DNA from: Zoogloeaceae bacterium
Lineage (GTDB): Bacteria > Pseudomonadota > Gammaproteobacteria > Burkholderiales > Rhodocyclaceae
Length of the DNA: 41,312 nt
Direction of reading: 5' to 3'
Assembly: GCA_016791005.1 (NCBI GenBank)
Contig: JAEUNY010000070.1
Location: forward strand, 1 to 41,312
Under the pieces are notes generated by a model. That model was not told the DNA's origin. It saw nothing but the letters and a program-made list of their open reading frames with translations, and ran no database searches. This document shows, in pieces, positions 27,157 to 35,720 of the stretch (position 1 is its first letter; each line of letters starts with the position of its first letter). Both the position numbers and the translations under genes were made by a program.

Positions 27157-27648
27157 ATGCCAACTTTGGAATGGTCTGACGAACTGGTCCTCGGTCTCGC
27201 ACCGATGGATGCGACCCACGAGGAATTCGTATCGAGCTATCAGGCTCTGGCGGGTGCATCCCCGGAAGACTTCCTGGCGCGCATGGATGACTTCGTCGCC
27301 CATTGTGATGCGCATTTCGATCAAGAAAACCGGTGGATGGAGGCCGTCTCCTTCCCGGGCTGTCACCGTGCCGAACATGATCGCGTACTTGAGGTACTGC
27401 GGGATGTGCGCCGGCACGTCGCTGGTGGGGATGCCTTCCTCGGGCGCCGCCTCGTTGAAGAGCTACCGGCGTGGTTCGAGAATCACGCAAATGGAATGGA
27501 CGCCGCCCTCGTTTTTCATCTCGACTCCATCGGTTACGACGTCGTCACCGGGACCCAGCGCGTGACCACCTCGTCTGGCGGAGACACAGCCCCTTCATCA
27601 TCTCCTTGTGCCTGCGCGACCCCCACGCCAGTGGAAAGCACAGTCTGA
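27157..27648 (+). CDS. Bacteriohemerythrin
   Basis: A 163-residue protein with a di-iron oxygen-binding helix bundle (about 1-125). Ligands visible are His21, His53 and Glu57 (HFDQE), His70 and His74 (HRAEH), and His110 and Asp115 (HANGMD). Relatives store or sense oxygen, which fits a microaerobic lifestyle. The last 25 or so residues form a Ser/Thr/Pro tail with two cysteines (SPCACATP) that is not part of the family fold. The ATG at 27157 follows a perfect AGGAGGA (27144-27150); the GTG at 27151 is too close to it. Confidence 0.92.
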   Translation: MPTLEWSDELVLGLAPMDATHEEFVSSYQALAGASPEDFLARMDDFVAHCDAHFDQENRWMEAVSFPGCHRAEHDRVLEVLRDVRRHVAGGDAFLGRRLVEELPAWFENHANGMDAALVFHLDSIGYDVVTGTQRVTTSSGGDTAPSSSPCACATPTPVESTV

Positions 27649-27670
27649 CGTCAAAACGGCGGGGCTGGAA

Positions 27671-28039
27671 ATGGGAATCCTCGACCAGCAAGCAGAAGAG
27701 CGCATCCGGGCTGCCATGGCCCGGGGTGAATTCGCTCATCTCCCCGGCGAAGGCCTCCCGTTAGCGTTCGAGGACGAGCGCTTGGTTCCGGCAGAGGTGC
27801 GGATGGTGCACCACGTTCTTCGCAACGCAGGATGCCTTCCTCCGCAGATTCTGGCTATGAAGGAAGCGACCGAGGTGGCTGATCAGGCGGCGCGAATCGC
27901 GGATGGCCGAGTCCGTGACAATGCCCTGGGCCGGCTCAATCTCCTTCTCACCTCATTGGCCGCCCAGGGGCAACGACACATGGCGGAAACCGTCCTCGCG
28001 CAGTATCGGCAAAAGTTGCTGGTAAAGCTAAGTCGCTGA
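27671..28039 (+). CDS. DUF1992 (DnaJC28-type conserved domain) protein
   Basis: A 122-residue soluble protein with LDQQAEERIRAAMARGEFAHLPGEG and the block LPPQI, features of the DUF1992 family related to part of eukaryotic DNAJC28. No J domain is present. Function unknown. The start at 27671 lies 22 bases after the hemerythrin stop, with a GGGGCTGGA stretch upstream. It may share the transcript with hemerythrin. Confidence 0.85.
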   Translation: MGILDQQAEERIRAAMARGEFAHLPGEGLPLAFEDERLVPAEVRMVHHVLRNAGCLPPQILAMKEATEVADQAARIADGRVRDNALGRLNLLLTSLAAQGQRHMAETVLAQYRQKLLVKLSR

Positions 28040-28186
28040 TTGGTGATGAATTGGTTTGCTGGCTGTACCGGCCATATGTTCATGCGCTGAAATCGGACGG
28101 CGCAGCGTGCCAAACGGAAGCCATACAAGCCAGGAAATGACTTTAAGATAGGGCCTGGTTCGTTTCTGGTCGTTCTTCAAGCGTTC

Positions 28187-29632
28187 ATGGATATCATTCC
28201 CGTCATTCTTTCCGGCGGCTCCGGCACTCGCCTGTGGCCACTTTCCCGCGAACAATACCCCAAGCAGCTGCTTGCGCTGACCAGCGAGCGCACCATGCTG
28301 CAGGACACGGCCCTCCGCCTTGATGGACTGCCAGGGACATTGCCCCTGGCCGCGGAACCCATCGTCGTTTGCAATGATGAATATCGATTCATCACGGCCG
28401 AGCAACTACGAGCGGTGGGTAAGGGGAGCCATTACATCGTTCTTGAGCCCGTGGGGCGAAATACCGCGCCGGCCCTCACCCTTGCGGCCATGATCGCGCA
28501 GGAGCGCAGTGGCGATGCAGTGTTGGTCGTCATGCCGGCGGACCACGTGATCCGTGACGGGGCAGCCTACTGCGCAGCCATTGAACGAGGACTACCCTCC
28601 GCCGAGGCCGGCGCGATGGTCACCTTCGGCATCGTCCCGAGCCGCGCAGAGACCGGCTACGGGTACATCCGCAAGGGTACGGCGGGCGAAGCGGGCGTCT
28701 GTCCGATTGAGGCGTTCGTCGAAAAACCCTCCCGGGAAGTGGCCGAAAGTTATGTCGCCTCTGGGGAGTATCTCTGGAACAGTGGAATTTTCATGATGCG
28801 GGCGAGTGTGTGGATGCAGGCCGTCGCACATTTTGCCCCCGCCATGGCGGCCGCTTGCCAGGAGGCGGTGGCCTCCGGCTCGCGGGACGCCGATTTCATC
28901 CGTGTAGGCCTGGAAGCGTTTCAGGCCTGTCCATCGGATTCCATCGACTACGCGGTCATGGAAAAATTGGCACAGGCACCGGAACTGGGCATTCCGGGTC
29001 GCGTCGTCCCCATGGATCCGGAGTGGTCCGATGTGGGGGCCTGGGATGCGTTGTGGGACGTCTCGGAGCGGGATCCCGCTGGCAATATTGGCCGTGGCGA
29101 CGTGCTGTTCGAAGACAGCCACGACAGCCTGGTGTTTGCGGAGAATCGTCTCGTGGCCTGCCTCGGGACCGATAACCTCGTGGTGGTTGAAACCCAAGAT
29201 GCGGTCATGGTGGCTCGAAAGGATCGTACTCAGGACGTCAAAAAGCTGGTGGCGCGCCTGAAGGGCGAGAGCCGTAGCGAAGCCGTCACCCACCGGAAGG
29301 TGCATCGCCCATGGGGTTGCTATGATTCGGTGGATGCCGGAGAGCGTTTCCAGGTCAAGCGCATCGTGGTCAAGCCTGGGGCCTCTCTCAGTCTACAAAT
29401 GCATCACCACCGGGCGGAGCACTGGATCGTGGTGCATGGCACCGCGAAGGTCACCCGCGGTGACGAGTCCTTCCTCCTGAGTGAAAACCAATCCACCTAC
29501 ATTCCGCTTGGTGTGACCCACCGTCTGGAGAATCCGGGAAAGCTTCCCCTCGAGATCATCGAGGTTCAATCCGGAAGTTACCTCGGGGAGGATGACATCG
29601 TGCGTTTCCAGGACACCTACGGGCGAGGCTGA
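28187..29632 (+). CDS. manC: Mannose-1-phosphate guanylyltransferase/mannose-6-phosphate isomerase
   Basis: A 481-residue bifunctional enzyme of the AlgA/XanB/CpsB type. It makes GDP-mannose from fructose-6-phosphate via mannose-6-phosphate isomerisation and GTP transfer (the mutase step is separate). The N-terminal nucleotidyltransferase has GGSGTRLWPLSR and FVEKP. The C-terminal cupin-like isomerase domain begins near PWGCYDSVDAGERF and has LSLQMHHHRAEHWIVV. It probably supplies exopolysaccharide or LPS sugars. No polysaccharide genes lie beside it. Its 3' end overlaps the convergent gene at 29617 by 16 bases. Confidence 0.95.
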   Translation: MDIIPVILSGGSGTRLWPLSREQYPKQLLALTSERTMLQDTALRLDGLPGTLPLAAEPIVVCNDEYRFITAEQLRAVGKGSHYIVLEPVGRNTAPALTLAAMIAQERSGDAVLVVMPADHVIRDGAAYCAAIERGLPSAEAGAMVTFGIVPSRAETGYGYIRKGTAGEAGVCPIEAFVEKPSREVAESYVASGEYLWNSGIFMMRASVWMQAVAHFAPAMAAACQEAVASGSRDADFIRVGLEAFQACPSDSIDYAVMEKLAQAPELGIPGRVVPMDPEWSDVGAWDALWDVSERDPAGNIGRGDVLFEDSHDSLVFAENRLVACLGTDNLVVVETQDAVMVARKDRTQDVKKLVARLKGESRSEAVTHRKVHRPWGCYDSVDAGERFQVKRIVVKPGASLSLQMHHHRAEHWIVVHGTAKVTRGDESFLLSENQSTYIPLGVTHRLENPGKLPLEIIEVQSGSYLGEDDIVRFQDTYGRG

Positions 29633-30204
29633 GGAATCGCGGAGGGCTTGGGTGCCGGATCGTAGCAAAAAAGTTTCGGCACGCCGCTGCGCAGAATTGG
29701 GCCGACGGGCAGGTGAGCCCCCCCCACATCCAGCCAAAGGGGCGTGCTGCCGGGAGCCGCGAGAAAGGCCTCCAAGGCGCACTCAGCGCTGACCGCCAGG
29801 TTTTCCCCACGAAACCCTTGGGCAAGGAAGGCGAGGTCGCGGTCGTCGACGATACCGATTGAATTGCCAAAGGCGATCAGGACGCTGCCCGCCTCGTCGA
29901 TCCATGCTGCACCTGGGTCGCCGATCGCTTCCCCGGTGTGGCGGGTCAGGCGGCCGTCGCGATCGCAGCGCAGGACCCAGGGCGTGTAATCCAGCGACAC
30001 AAATACCCGCTGAGGTCCGTTCTGGACATAGCAGGCTCCGGCCACCGGGACGACGTAGTTGCGTCCCAGAAATGCCGCCAATCCGGCGTGGTGGACCAGG
30101 CCGTCTCCCAGGTGCCACTGCCCTCGCGGGTCGAGGCGCAGCCAGCCATACACGTCGGGGACGTTGGGCCAGCGGGCCAGCGCGGCAAGGACTTCGGCGT
30201 CCAT
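29617..30204 (-). CDS. Conserved hypothetical protein
   Basis: A 195-residue protein without signal peptide or membrane segment. I recognise a betaproteobacterial type that begins MDAEVLAALARWPNVPDVYGWLRLD, with NGPQRVFVSLDYTPWVLR in the middle, and may be related to DUF29xx families, but I cannot name it. Function unknown. Its start is 17 bases after the bamD stop on the same strand, so it is probably co-transcribed with bamD. The last 16 bases overlap manC tail to tail. The longer frame to 30330 overlaps bamD and is less likely. Confidence 0.75.
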   Translation of the reverse strand: MDAEVLAALARWPNVPDVYGWLRLDPRGQWHLGDGLVHHAGLAAFLGRNYVVPVAGACYVQNGPQRVFVSLDYTPWVLRCDRDGRLTRHTGEAIGDPGAAWIDEAGSVLIAFGNSIGIVDDRDLAFLAQGFRGENLAVSAECALEAFLAAPGSTPLWLDVGGAHLPVGPILRSGVPKLFCYDPAPKPSAIPQPRP

Positions 30205-30220
30205 CCTCAGTCCCGCGAGG

Positions 30221-31021
30221 TCATTCCCAGAATTGCCACCACGGGCGATTGGCGACGGGGCCGCCCTGAAAGTACGCGCTCTTCGGATAGTTTTTGCGCA
30301 GGACTCGGTCCGCGTCATCCCGAAGGTCATTCAAGCCGAGGGCGTCGTAGCTCTTGACGAGAATGAAGAGGGCCTCTTCCACGGCCGGTGTTTCGGGATA
30401 ATCCTTGACTGCCGTCTGGGCGCGGTTGGCGGCGGCCAGATAAGCGCTCCGCCGGAAGTAATAACGGGCGACATGGACCTCGTGGTAAGCCAGCGCATTG
30501 ACGAGATATCGCATGCGCAGCCGGGCGTCGGCGGTGTAACGCCCCTCAGGAAAGCGGTTCACGAGTTCCTTGAAGGTATCAAAGGATTCCCTGGCGCCCT
30601 TGGGGTCGCGCTCGGTGAGGTCCTGGTTGGCAAGATTGCCGAGGAGGCCCAGGTCCTCATTGAAATTCACCAGCCCTTTCAGGTAATAGGCGTAGTCGAC
30701 ATTCGGATGGTTGGGGTGCAACTTGATGAAGCGGTCGCAGGCCGCGACGGCCGAGGCCGCTTCGCCAGTCTTGTAATACGAATAGGCAATGTCGAGTTGG
30801 GCCTGTTGCGCGTAGCGGCCATACGGGTAGCGAGCCTCCAGCTTCTCGAAAAGCTTGATGGCGCGGTCGTAGCCGCCGTCACCCATGGCGGCCTTGGCTT
30901 CCGAATAGATCTTCTGGGCATTCCACCCCGCGGTCTCGTCTTTTTCCTCCGGCAGCAGGCCGCACCCACCAATCAGGAGGGCGATGATTACCGCTAAACT
31001 ACGCACGATGAGTTGGGCCAT
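30221..31021 (-). CDS. bamD: Outer membrane assembly lipoprotein BamD
   Basis: A 266-residue lipoprotein of the BAM complex that inserts beta-barrel proteins into the outer membrane. A lipoprotein signal ends in LLIGGC with Cys20 as the lipidated residue. Five TPR-like repeats follow, with DRAIKLFEKLEARYP and SAVAACDRFIKLHPNHP visible. It ends in RPWWQFWE. A -10 hexamer TATAAT on the minus strand (31051-31056) lies 30 bases before the ATG. Divergent to rluD, with overlapping 5' ends if rluD starts upstream. Confidence 0.95.
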   Translation of the reverse strand: MAQLIVRSLAVIIALLIGGCGLLPEEKDETAGWNAQKIYSEAKAAMGDGGYDRAIKLFEKLEARYPYGRYAQQAQLDIAYSYYKTGEAASAVAACDRFIKLHPNHPNVDYAYYLKGLVNFNEDLGLLGNLANQDLTERDPKGARESFDTFKELVNRFPEGRYTADARLRMRYLVNALAYHEVHVARYYFRRSAYLAAANRAQTAVKDYPETPAVEEALFILVKSYDALGLNDLRDDADRVLRKNYPKSAYFQGGPVANRPWWQFWE

Positions 31022-31991
31022 CGAAGATGCTTTCGTGAATGATGGGGCGGATTATAGCTCAGAGGATTCGGGCGCCTTTCCTGCGCTCATCACCATTCCT
31101 TCTGACCTCGGCGGCCTCCGTCTGGACCTCGCGTTGGCGCGCCTCTACCCGGAACATTCGCGCAGCCGATTGCAGACCTGGATTCGCGAAGGGTGGGTTA
31201 CCCTCGACGGCAAGAGCGTCGACCCCAAGCAAAAAGTCTGGGGTGGTGAGCGTCTGCGCGTCGAGCCGGAAGGGCCGACGGAATGCAGCCTGGATCCTCC
31301 GGAGGATATCCCCCTGTCGGTCCTCCATGAGGATGCCGGACTTATCGTGATCGATAAGCCGGTCGGTCTTGTGGTCCACCCGGGGAGCGGGGTCTCCCGG
31401 GGAACGCTTCTCAATGGGCTGCTGCATCGCTTTCCGGAACTGCGCGGCATTCCTCGCGCCGGCATTGTCCATCGCCTCGACAAAGACACCAGCGGCCTTC
31501 TTGTCGTGGCGCGCACCCTGCAGGCTCAGACGGATCTGGTGCGTCAATTGCAGAGCCGAACGGTCAAGCGGGTTTACCTCGCGGTGGTGAGCGGCCAGCC
31601 GCCAGAGCAGGGCACCGTGGATGCGCCGATCGGCCGCCATCCTTACCACCGTACCCGGATGGCGGTGGTGGATGGGGGGCGCGACGCGCGGACGCACTAC
31701 AAGGTTCTTGAGCGTTTCGACAACGCGGCGCTGGTGGAATGCCGCCTCGAGACCGGACGCACCCATCAGATCCGGGTTCATCTTGCGCATTTGGGGCATC
31801 CGCTGGTGGGGGACTGTACGTATCAGCGGAGGAAAAAGCTTGGGCCTGGGCTGGATGATTTCCCCCGCCAGGCGCTCCACGCGCGCCAGCTCGCTCTGGT
31901 GCATCCGCTAAGCGGCGAGCCGCTGGAATGGAACTCGCCCTTGCCGAAGGACTTTGCCGATCTCTTGGCTCGGCTGAGGGGCGGAGGCTAG
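31008..31991 (+). CDS. rluD: 23S rRNA pseudouridine synthase RluD
   Basis: A protein of about 327 residues that modifies uridines in helix 69 of 23S rRNA. An S4-like domain (LDLALARLYPEHSRSRLQTWI) is followed by the catalytic domain with the signature GIVHRLDKDTSGLL, where Asp in HRLDKDT is the active residue, and GRTHQIRVHLAH. The start is uncertain: ATG at 31008 is used here, but GTG at 31035 with GAAG upstream, or ATG at 30984, are also possible. The first two overlap or approach the divergent bamD start. pgeF follows four bases after the stop. Confidence 0.92.
   Translation: MSWAIEDAFVNDGADYSSEDSGAFPALITIPSDLGGLRLDLALARLYPEHSRSRLQTWIREGWVTLDGKSVDPKQKVWGGERLRVEPEGPTECSLDPPEDIPLSVLHEDAGLIVIDKPVGLVVHPGSGVSRGTLLNGLLHRFPELRGIPRAGIVHRLDKDTSGLLVVARTLQAQTDLVRQLQSRTVKRVYLAVVSGQPPEQGTVDAPIGRHPYHRTRMAVVDGGRDARTHYKVLERFDNAALVECRLETGRTHQIRVHLAHLGHPLVGDCTYQRRKKLGPGLDDFPRQALHARQLALVHPLSGEPLEWNSPLPKDFADLLARLRGGG
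31051..31056 (-). promoter_or_regulatory. Probable bamD -10 element
   Basis: TATAAT on the minus strand, reading toward bamD, with about 30 bases to the start codon. No consensus -35 is visible. It falls inside the 5' part of the rluD frame, where an AT-rich hexamer is out of keeping with the local base composition. Confidence 0.55.
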
Positions 31992-31995
31992 GGAA

Positions 31996-32727
31996 GTGGG
32001 GGAGATCATCGTTCCGGACTGGCCGGCGCCGGAGGCGATTGGCTGTCTGTCCACCGGCCGCAAGGGGGGCGTCAGCCACGCGCCCTTCAATAGCTGGAAC
32101 CTGGGCGATCACGTGGGGGACGTGGCGGCGGACGTCGCGGCAAATCGGGGACAACTCCGGGCCGGCTTGCCCGGCGAACCTCTCTGGCTGCAACAAGTTC
32201 ATGGCACCGTGGTGGTCGATGCTGACCTCTGCAGAAGCGGGGTTCCCGAGGCCGATGCGGCGGTGGCGCGGCAACCTGGCCGGATTTGTGCGGTGCTGAC
32301 TGCGGATTGCTTACCGGTCCTGTTGTGTGACCGCGGGGGCCAGGTGGTGGCGGCGGCCCACGCCGGCTGGCGCGGGCTCTTGGCCGGCATTCTGGAGCGG
32401 ACGGTGGAGGCCATGGGCGCCCGGGGAGAGGACGTGCTTGCTTGGCTCGGGCCAGCAATCGGACCGAACGCTTTTGAGGTGGGCGACGAGGTTCGTGCGG
32501 CCTTCGTGGCCGAGGATCCCCGCGCGGCGGCGGGCTTCGTTCGTGGTCATGGGCCAGGAAAGTGGTGGGCGGATCTGCCCAAGCTGGCTCGCGCCCGTCT
32601 CGCTCGCCGAGGGGTCACCCAGGTCTATGGTGGCGATCGCTGCACGTTTGGCGAGCCCGATCATTTTTTCTCGTATCGACGTGATGGTACGACGGGCCGG
32701 ATGGTCAGCCTGATTTGGCGCAAATGA
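31996..32727 (+). CDS. pgeF: Peptidoglycan editing factor PgeF (YfiH family)
   Basis: A 243-residue protein, formerly called laccase domain or polyphenol oxidase, now linked to removal of faulty peptidoglycan precursors and also to purine nucleoside cleavage. Conserved metal-binding blocks are QQVHGTVV, LTADCLPVLL, AAHAGWRGL and GPAIGP. The start is GTG, with GGAGG (31982-31986) inside the end of rluD as ribosome site. Confidence 0.93.
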   Translation: MGEIIVPDWPAPEAIGCLSTGRKGGVSHAPFNSWNLGDHVGDVAADVAANRGQLRAGLPGEPLWLQQVHGTVVVDADLCRSGVPEADAAVARQPGRICAVLTADCLPVLLCDRGGQVVAAAHAGWRGLLAGILERTVEAMGARGEDVLAWLGPAIGPNAFEVGDEVRAAFVAEDPRAAAGFVRGHGPGKWWADLPKLARARLARRGVTQVYGGDRCTFGEPDHFFSYRRDGTTGRMVSLIWRK

Positions 32728-32758
32728 GCCACTTTTCCAGACGCGGAATGGCGGGTGG

Positions 32759-32977
32759 CTATTGATCGTCGGGGGTTTCGAGACTATTGTCTCGGTCTGT
32801 CTGCGCTTCTCGCCGCTTTTGCGCTCGGCGGCGCGCGGGGGTTCCAAAAAGCCACAAGAATAGGGCCAAGGGGCCCATGCCGGCGAAAGCAAAGGTGAGA
32901 ATGCCGCCGACAATCGTCTCATCCGCGGCGGCGACGAGAAGTGCGACATACAGCCAGGCGATGGCTACGAGGTAAAT
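32759..32977 (-). CDS. Small membrane protein beside phaC, apparent ATT start
   Basis: A 72-residue protein with two hydrophobic segments (about 1-15 and 19-42), then a basic tail GTPARRRAQKRR and an acidic end. Homologues near phaC in related bacteria start at about this point, as far as I recall. Here no ATG, GTG or TTG is available: the codon at 32977-32975 is ATT, preceded five bases upstream by GGAGG, so ATT is the likely start. Function unknown. It is divergent from phaC. Confidence 0.6.
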   Translation of the reverse strand: MYLVAIAWLYVALLVAAADETIVGGILTFAFAGMGPLALFLWLFGTPARRRAQKRREAQTDRDNSLETPDDQ

Positions 32978-33076
32978 GACGGCCTCCGGGTGCGTCGAGG
33001 GATGGCAAGGCGGAGAGGCGTCGACCGACTTTCCGCGGCAAAAAACGACAAAACAAGCATACTGGGAGACTCCCCC

Positions 33077-34813
33077 ATGTCGGAAAGCAACCAGTCCGTG
33101 GACGCCGGAACGGTCGATCCCTCCCGGCTCGTCGGGGGCTTCGCCCAGAATTTCGCCGAATTCATGGCGGCCCAGATGGCCGCCTTCAAGCCCCAGACCG
33201 GGCCTGCTGGTGTTCTCCCGATGCCGGAAGCCCAAGCCTGGATGAATCTTCAGCAGGATTATGCCGCGCGCCATGCGACCTTGTGGAAGAGCTTGCTGGA
33301 TCGTAGGTCGGGCGAAACCAGTGATCCGGTGATTCGGGCTGAGCCGGGCGACCGGCGGTTTAGTTCTGCGGAATGGTCATCCAGTCCGGTCTTCGATTAC
33401 ATCCGGCAATCCTATCTCCTCAACGCCGATTTTCTGCGCCGCATGACGGACGCGATGCCGATCGCTGACGGGCGGATGAAGGCCCGGGCTCAGTTCCTGA
33501 CCCGGCAATATATCGATGCCGTGGCGCCGTCGAATTTCGCTGCCACCAATCCGGATTTCATCCGCCAGGCCCTCGACACCCAGGGCGAAAGCATTTCCGC
33601 CGGTATCAAGAATCTATTGGACGATCTGCAGAAGGGCCGGATCTCCATGACCGACGACGGCGCCTTCGAGGTGGGCCGGAATCTGGCAGTCACGCCGGGG
33701 TCGGTCATCTACGAAAACGAGCTCATGCAGCTCATCCAGTACGCGCCAACGACTGAGAAGGTGTGCCAGCGGCCGCTGTTGATCGTGCCTCCCTGCATCA
33801 ACAAGTTCTACATCATGGACCTCCAGCCGGAGAATTCCTTGGTGAAGTTCGTCGTGGATCAGGGCTTCACGGTGTTCCTGGTGAGTTGGCGCAATGCCGG
33901 TCCAGAGCAGGCCCATTGCACTTGGGATGACTATCTCGAGAAGGGGCCCCTCACGGCCCTGGATGTGGTTCGCCAAGTCACGAAGGTCAAAAAGCCCAAT
34001 GTGCTGGGATTTTGCGTCGGGGGTACCTTGCTGACTTCGGCCCTGGCGGTGGCCAAGGGGCGGGGCGAGGACCCGGTGGAAAGTCTCACCTTGATGACGA
34101 CCCTGCTCGATTTTTCCGACTGCGGCGAGCTGGGGTGTTTGATTGACGAGGCGAGCGTGGCCACCCGGGAGGCGACGATCGGCCGGGGTGGCCTGCTCAA
34201 GGGGCAGGAGATCGCGAATGTGTTTTCGTCCCTGCGGGCCAACGACCTCATCTGGCAGTACTTCGTCGGCAACTACCTCAAGGGCACCAAGCCCCCGGTC
34301 TTCGATCTCCTGTACTGGAATTCGGATAGCACCAACCTGCCGGGGCCGTTCCTGAGCTGGTATTTGCGCAACATGTACCTCGAGAACAATCTGCGGGTTC
34401 CCGGACGCCTGTCGATGCTGGGAGTCAAGGTCGATCTTGGCAAGGTGGATGCCCCCGCCTATCTGTTGGCGACGCGGGAGGATCATATCGTCCCCTGGGC
34501 CGGGGCCTACATGGTGCGGGGAATCCTGGGAGGCGAGACGACTTTCGTGCTGGGTGCGAGCGGGCACATTGCGGGGGCCATCAATCCGGCGGGCAAGAAC
34601 AAACGCAGCTATTGGGTGAGCGACTCTTCATCCTCGCTCCCCGACGAGTGGCTGGCCAGTTCCGAGGAGCGCCGGGGAAGCTGGTGGTGGCATTGGATCG
34701 AATGGCTACGGGCCCGGGGCGGTAAGGAGGTCGCCGCCCGGGCCAAGCTGGGCACCGCGACGTTCGCCCCGACTGAACCGGCGCCCGGCCGCTATGTCAA
34801 GGAGCGGAATTAG
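33077..34813 (+). CDS. phaC: Class I polyhydroxyalkanoate synthase
   Basis: A 578-residue enzyme that joins (R)-3-hydroxyacyl-CoA units into PHA on granules. The lipase-like box is GFCVGG with catalytic Cys313. Asp469 (TREDHIVPW) and His497 (GASGHIAG) complete the triad. The length and lack of an adjacent phaE indicate class I. The N-terminal domain carries AEFMAAQMAAF. The ATG at 33077 has GGGAG eight bases upstream; an earlier frame start at 32990 is not family-like. phaB follows after 106 bases. Confidence 0.97.
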   Translation: MSESNQSVDAGTVDPSRLVGGFAQNFAEFMAAQMAAFKPQTGPAGVLPMPEAQAWMNLQQDYAARHATLWKSLLDRRSGETSDPVIRAEPGDRRFSSAEWSSSPVFDYIRQSYLLNADFLRRMTDAMPIADGRMKARAQFLTRQYIDAVAPSNFAATNPDFIRQALDTQGESISAGIKNLLDDLQKGRISMTDDGAFEVGRNLAVTPGSVIYENELMQLIQYAPTTEKVCQRPLLIVPPCINKFYIMDLQPENSLVKFVVDQGFTVFLVSWRNAGPEQAHCTWDDYLEKGPLTALDVVRQVTKVKKPNVLGFCVGGTLLTSALAVAKGRGEDPVESLTLMTTLLDFSDCGELGCLIDEASVATREATIGRGGLLKGQEIANVFSSLRANDLIWQYFVGNYLKGTKPPVFDLLYWNSDSTNLPGPFLSWYLRNMYLENNLRVPGRLSMLGVKVDLGKVDAPAYLLATREDHIVPWAGAYMVRGILGGETTFVLGASGHIAGAINPAGKNKRSYWVSDSSSSLPDEWLASSEERRGSWWWHWIEWLRARGGKEVAARAKLGTATFAPTEPAPGRYVKERN

Positions 34814-34919
34814 CCCGGACGCCTAAAAGAATACCAATCATTGGCGGCGGCAGCAGGTTGGAGGGGGGACTGCCGCAGGACGCTCGAACCCCCGAAAAAA
34901 TTGGGAGAGGAGTATTTTT
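34814..34919 (+). promoter_or_regulatory. phaC-phaB1 spacer
   Basis: A 106-base spacer with an inverted repeat GGCAG...CTGCC (about 34851-34875) and a strong ribosome site GAGAGGAG before phaB. No T-rich terminator is visible, so read-through from phaC is likely. Confidence 0.4.
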
Positions 34920-35660
34920 ATGGCAAGAGTTGCAGTGGTAACCGGTGGGATGGGTGGCCTTGGGGAATCCATTTGTATCAAGCTGGCCGCGCTGGGATAC
35001 AAGGTCGTCACCACCCATTCCCCTGGAAATTCCAAAGCCGCCGAATGGCTGCAAACCATGAATAACATGGGCTATGGCTTCAAGGCGTATCCCTGTGACG
35101 TCGCGGATTTCGATTCCTGCAAGACCTGTATCGAAACCGTCGTCAAGGAAGTCGGGCCGGTGGATGTGCTGGTGAACAACGCCGGCATCACCCGGGACAT
35201 GACCTTCAAGCGGATGACCAAGGCGGACTGGGACATCGTGATCAGCACCAACCTGGACAGCTGCTTCAACATGACCAAACAGGTTTTGGATGGCATGGTG
35301 GAGCGCAAGTGGGGTCGGGTGATCAACGTATCGTCCCTGAACGGTATCAAAGGTGCTTTCGGCCAGACCAACTATGCGGCTGCCAAGGCCGGCATGCATG
35401 GCTTTACCAAGTCCCTGGCGCTGGAAGTCGCTCGTAATGGCGTGACCGTCAACACCATTTCCCCGGGCTACATCGGAACCAAGATGGTGATGGCGATTGC
35501 CCCGGAAGTGCTCGAGACCAAGATCCTTCCGCAGATCCCGATGGCACGGCTGGGCAAGCCGGAAGAAATTGCAGGCTTGATCGCCTACCTGTCTTCCGAC
35601 GAAGCCGCCTTCGTCACCGGCGCGAACATTTCCATCAACGGTGGTCAGCACATGTTCTGA
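34920..35660 (+). CDS. phaB: Acetoacetyl-CoA reductase, copy 1
   Basis: A 246-residue short-chain dehydrogenase that reduces acetoacetyl-CoA to (R)-3-hydroxybutyryl-CoA with NADPH. The nucleotide motif is TGGMGGLGESI, then NNAGITRD, and the catalytic Ser/Tyr/Lys in VSSLNGIKGAFGQTNYAAAKAG. It ends ISINGGQHMF as is typical of PhaB. A terminator follows at 35691. The second copy lies 204 bases downstream and shares most motifs, so the pair looks like a tandem duplication. Confidence 0.95.
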   Translation: MARVAVVTGGMGGLGESICIKLAALGYKVVTTHSPGNSKAAEWLQTMNNMGYGFKAYPCDVADFDSCKTCIETVVKEVGPVDVLVNNAGITRDMTFKRMTKADWDIVISTNLDSCFNMTKQVLDGMVERKWGRVINVSSLNGIKGAFGQTNYAAAKAGMHGFTKSLALEVARNGVTVNTISPGYIGTKMVMAIAPEVLETKILPQIPMARLGKPEEIAGLIAYLSSDEAAFVTGANISINGGQHMF

Positions 35661-35690
35661 TCTGCCCCGCTTCCCTCGCGGGTCGGTTGC

Positions 35691-35720
35691 AAGCGGCGCT
35701 ATGGCGCCGCTTTGTTTTTT
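35691..35720 (+). terminator. Terminator after phaB copy 1
   Basis: AAGCGGCGC (35691-35699), loop TATG, GCGCCGCTT (35704-35712), followed by TGTTTTTT. A nine-base-pair stem with a good T run. It ends transcription between the two phaB copies. Confidence 0.9.

Noticed and set aside
31049-31063. TATAGCTCAGAGG, similar to the 5' part of a tRNA
   Set aside because: No acceptor or anticodon stem follows, and the sequence is inside the rluD coding frame.
33058-33063. CATACT as a -10 element for phaC
   Set aside because: Initiation would fall within the ribosome site, and no -35 hexamer is present at the right distance.
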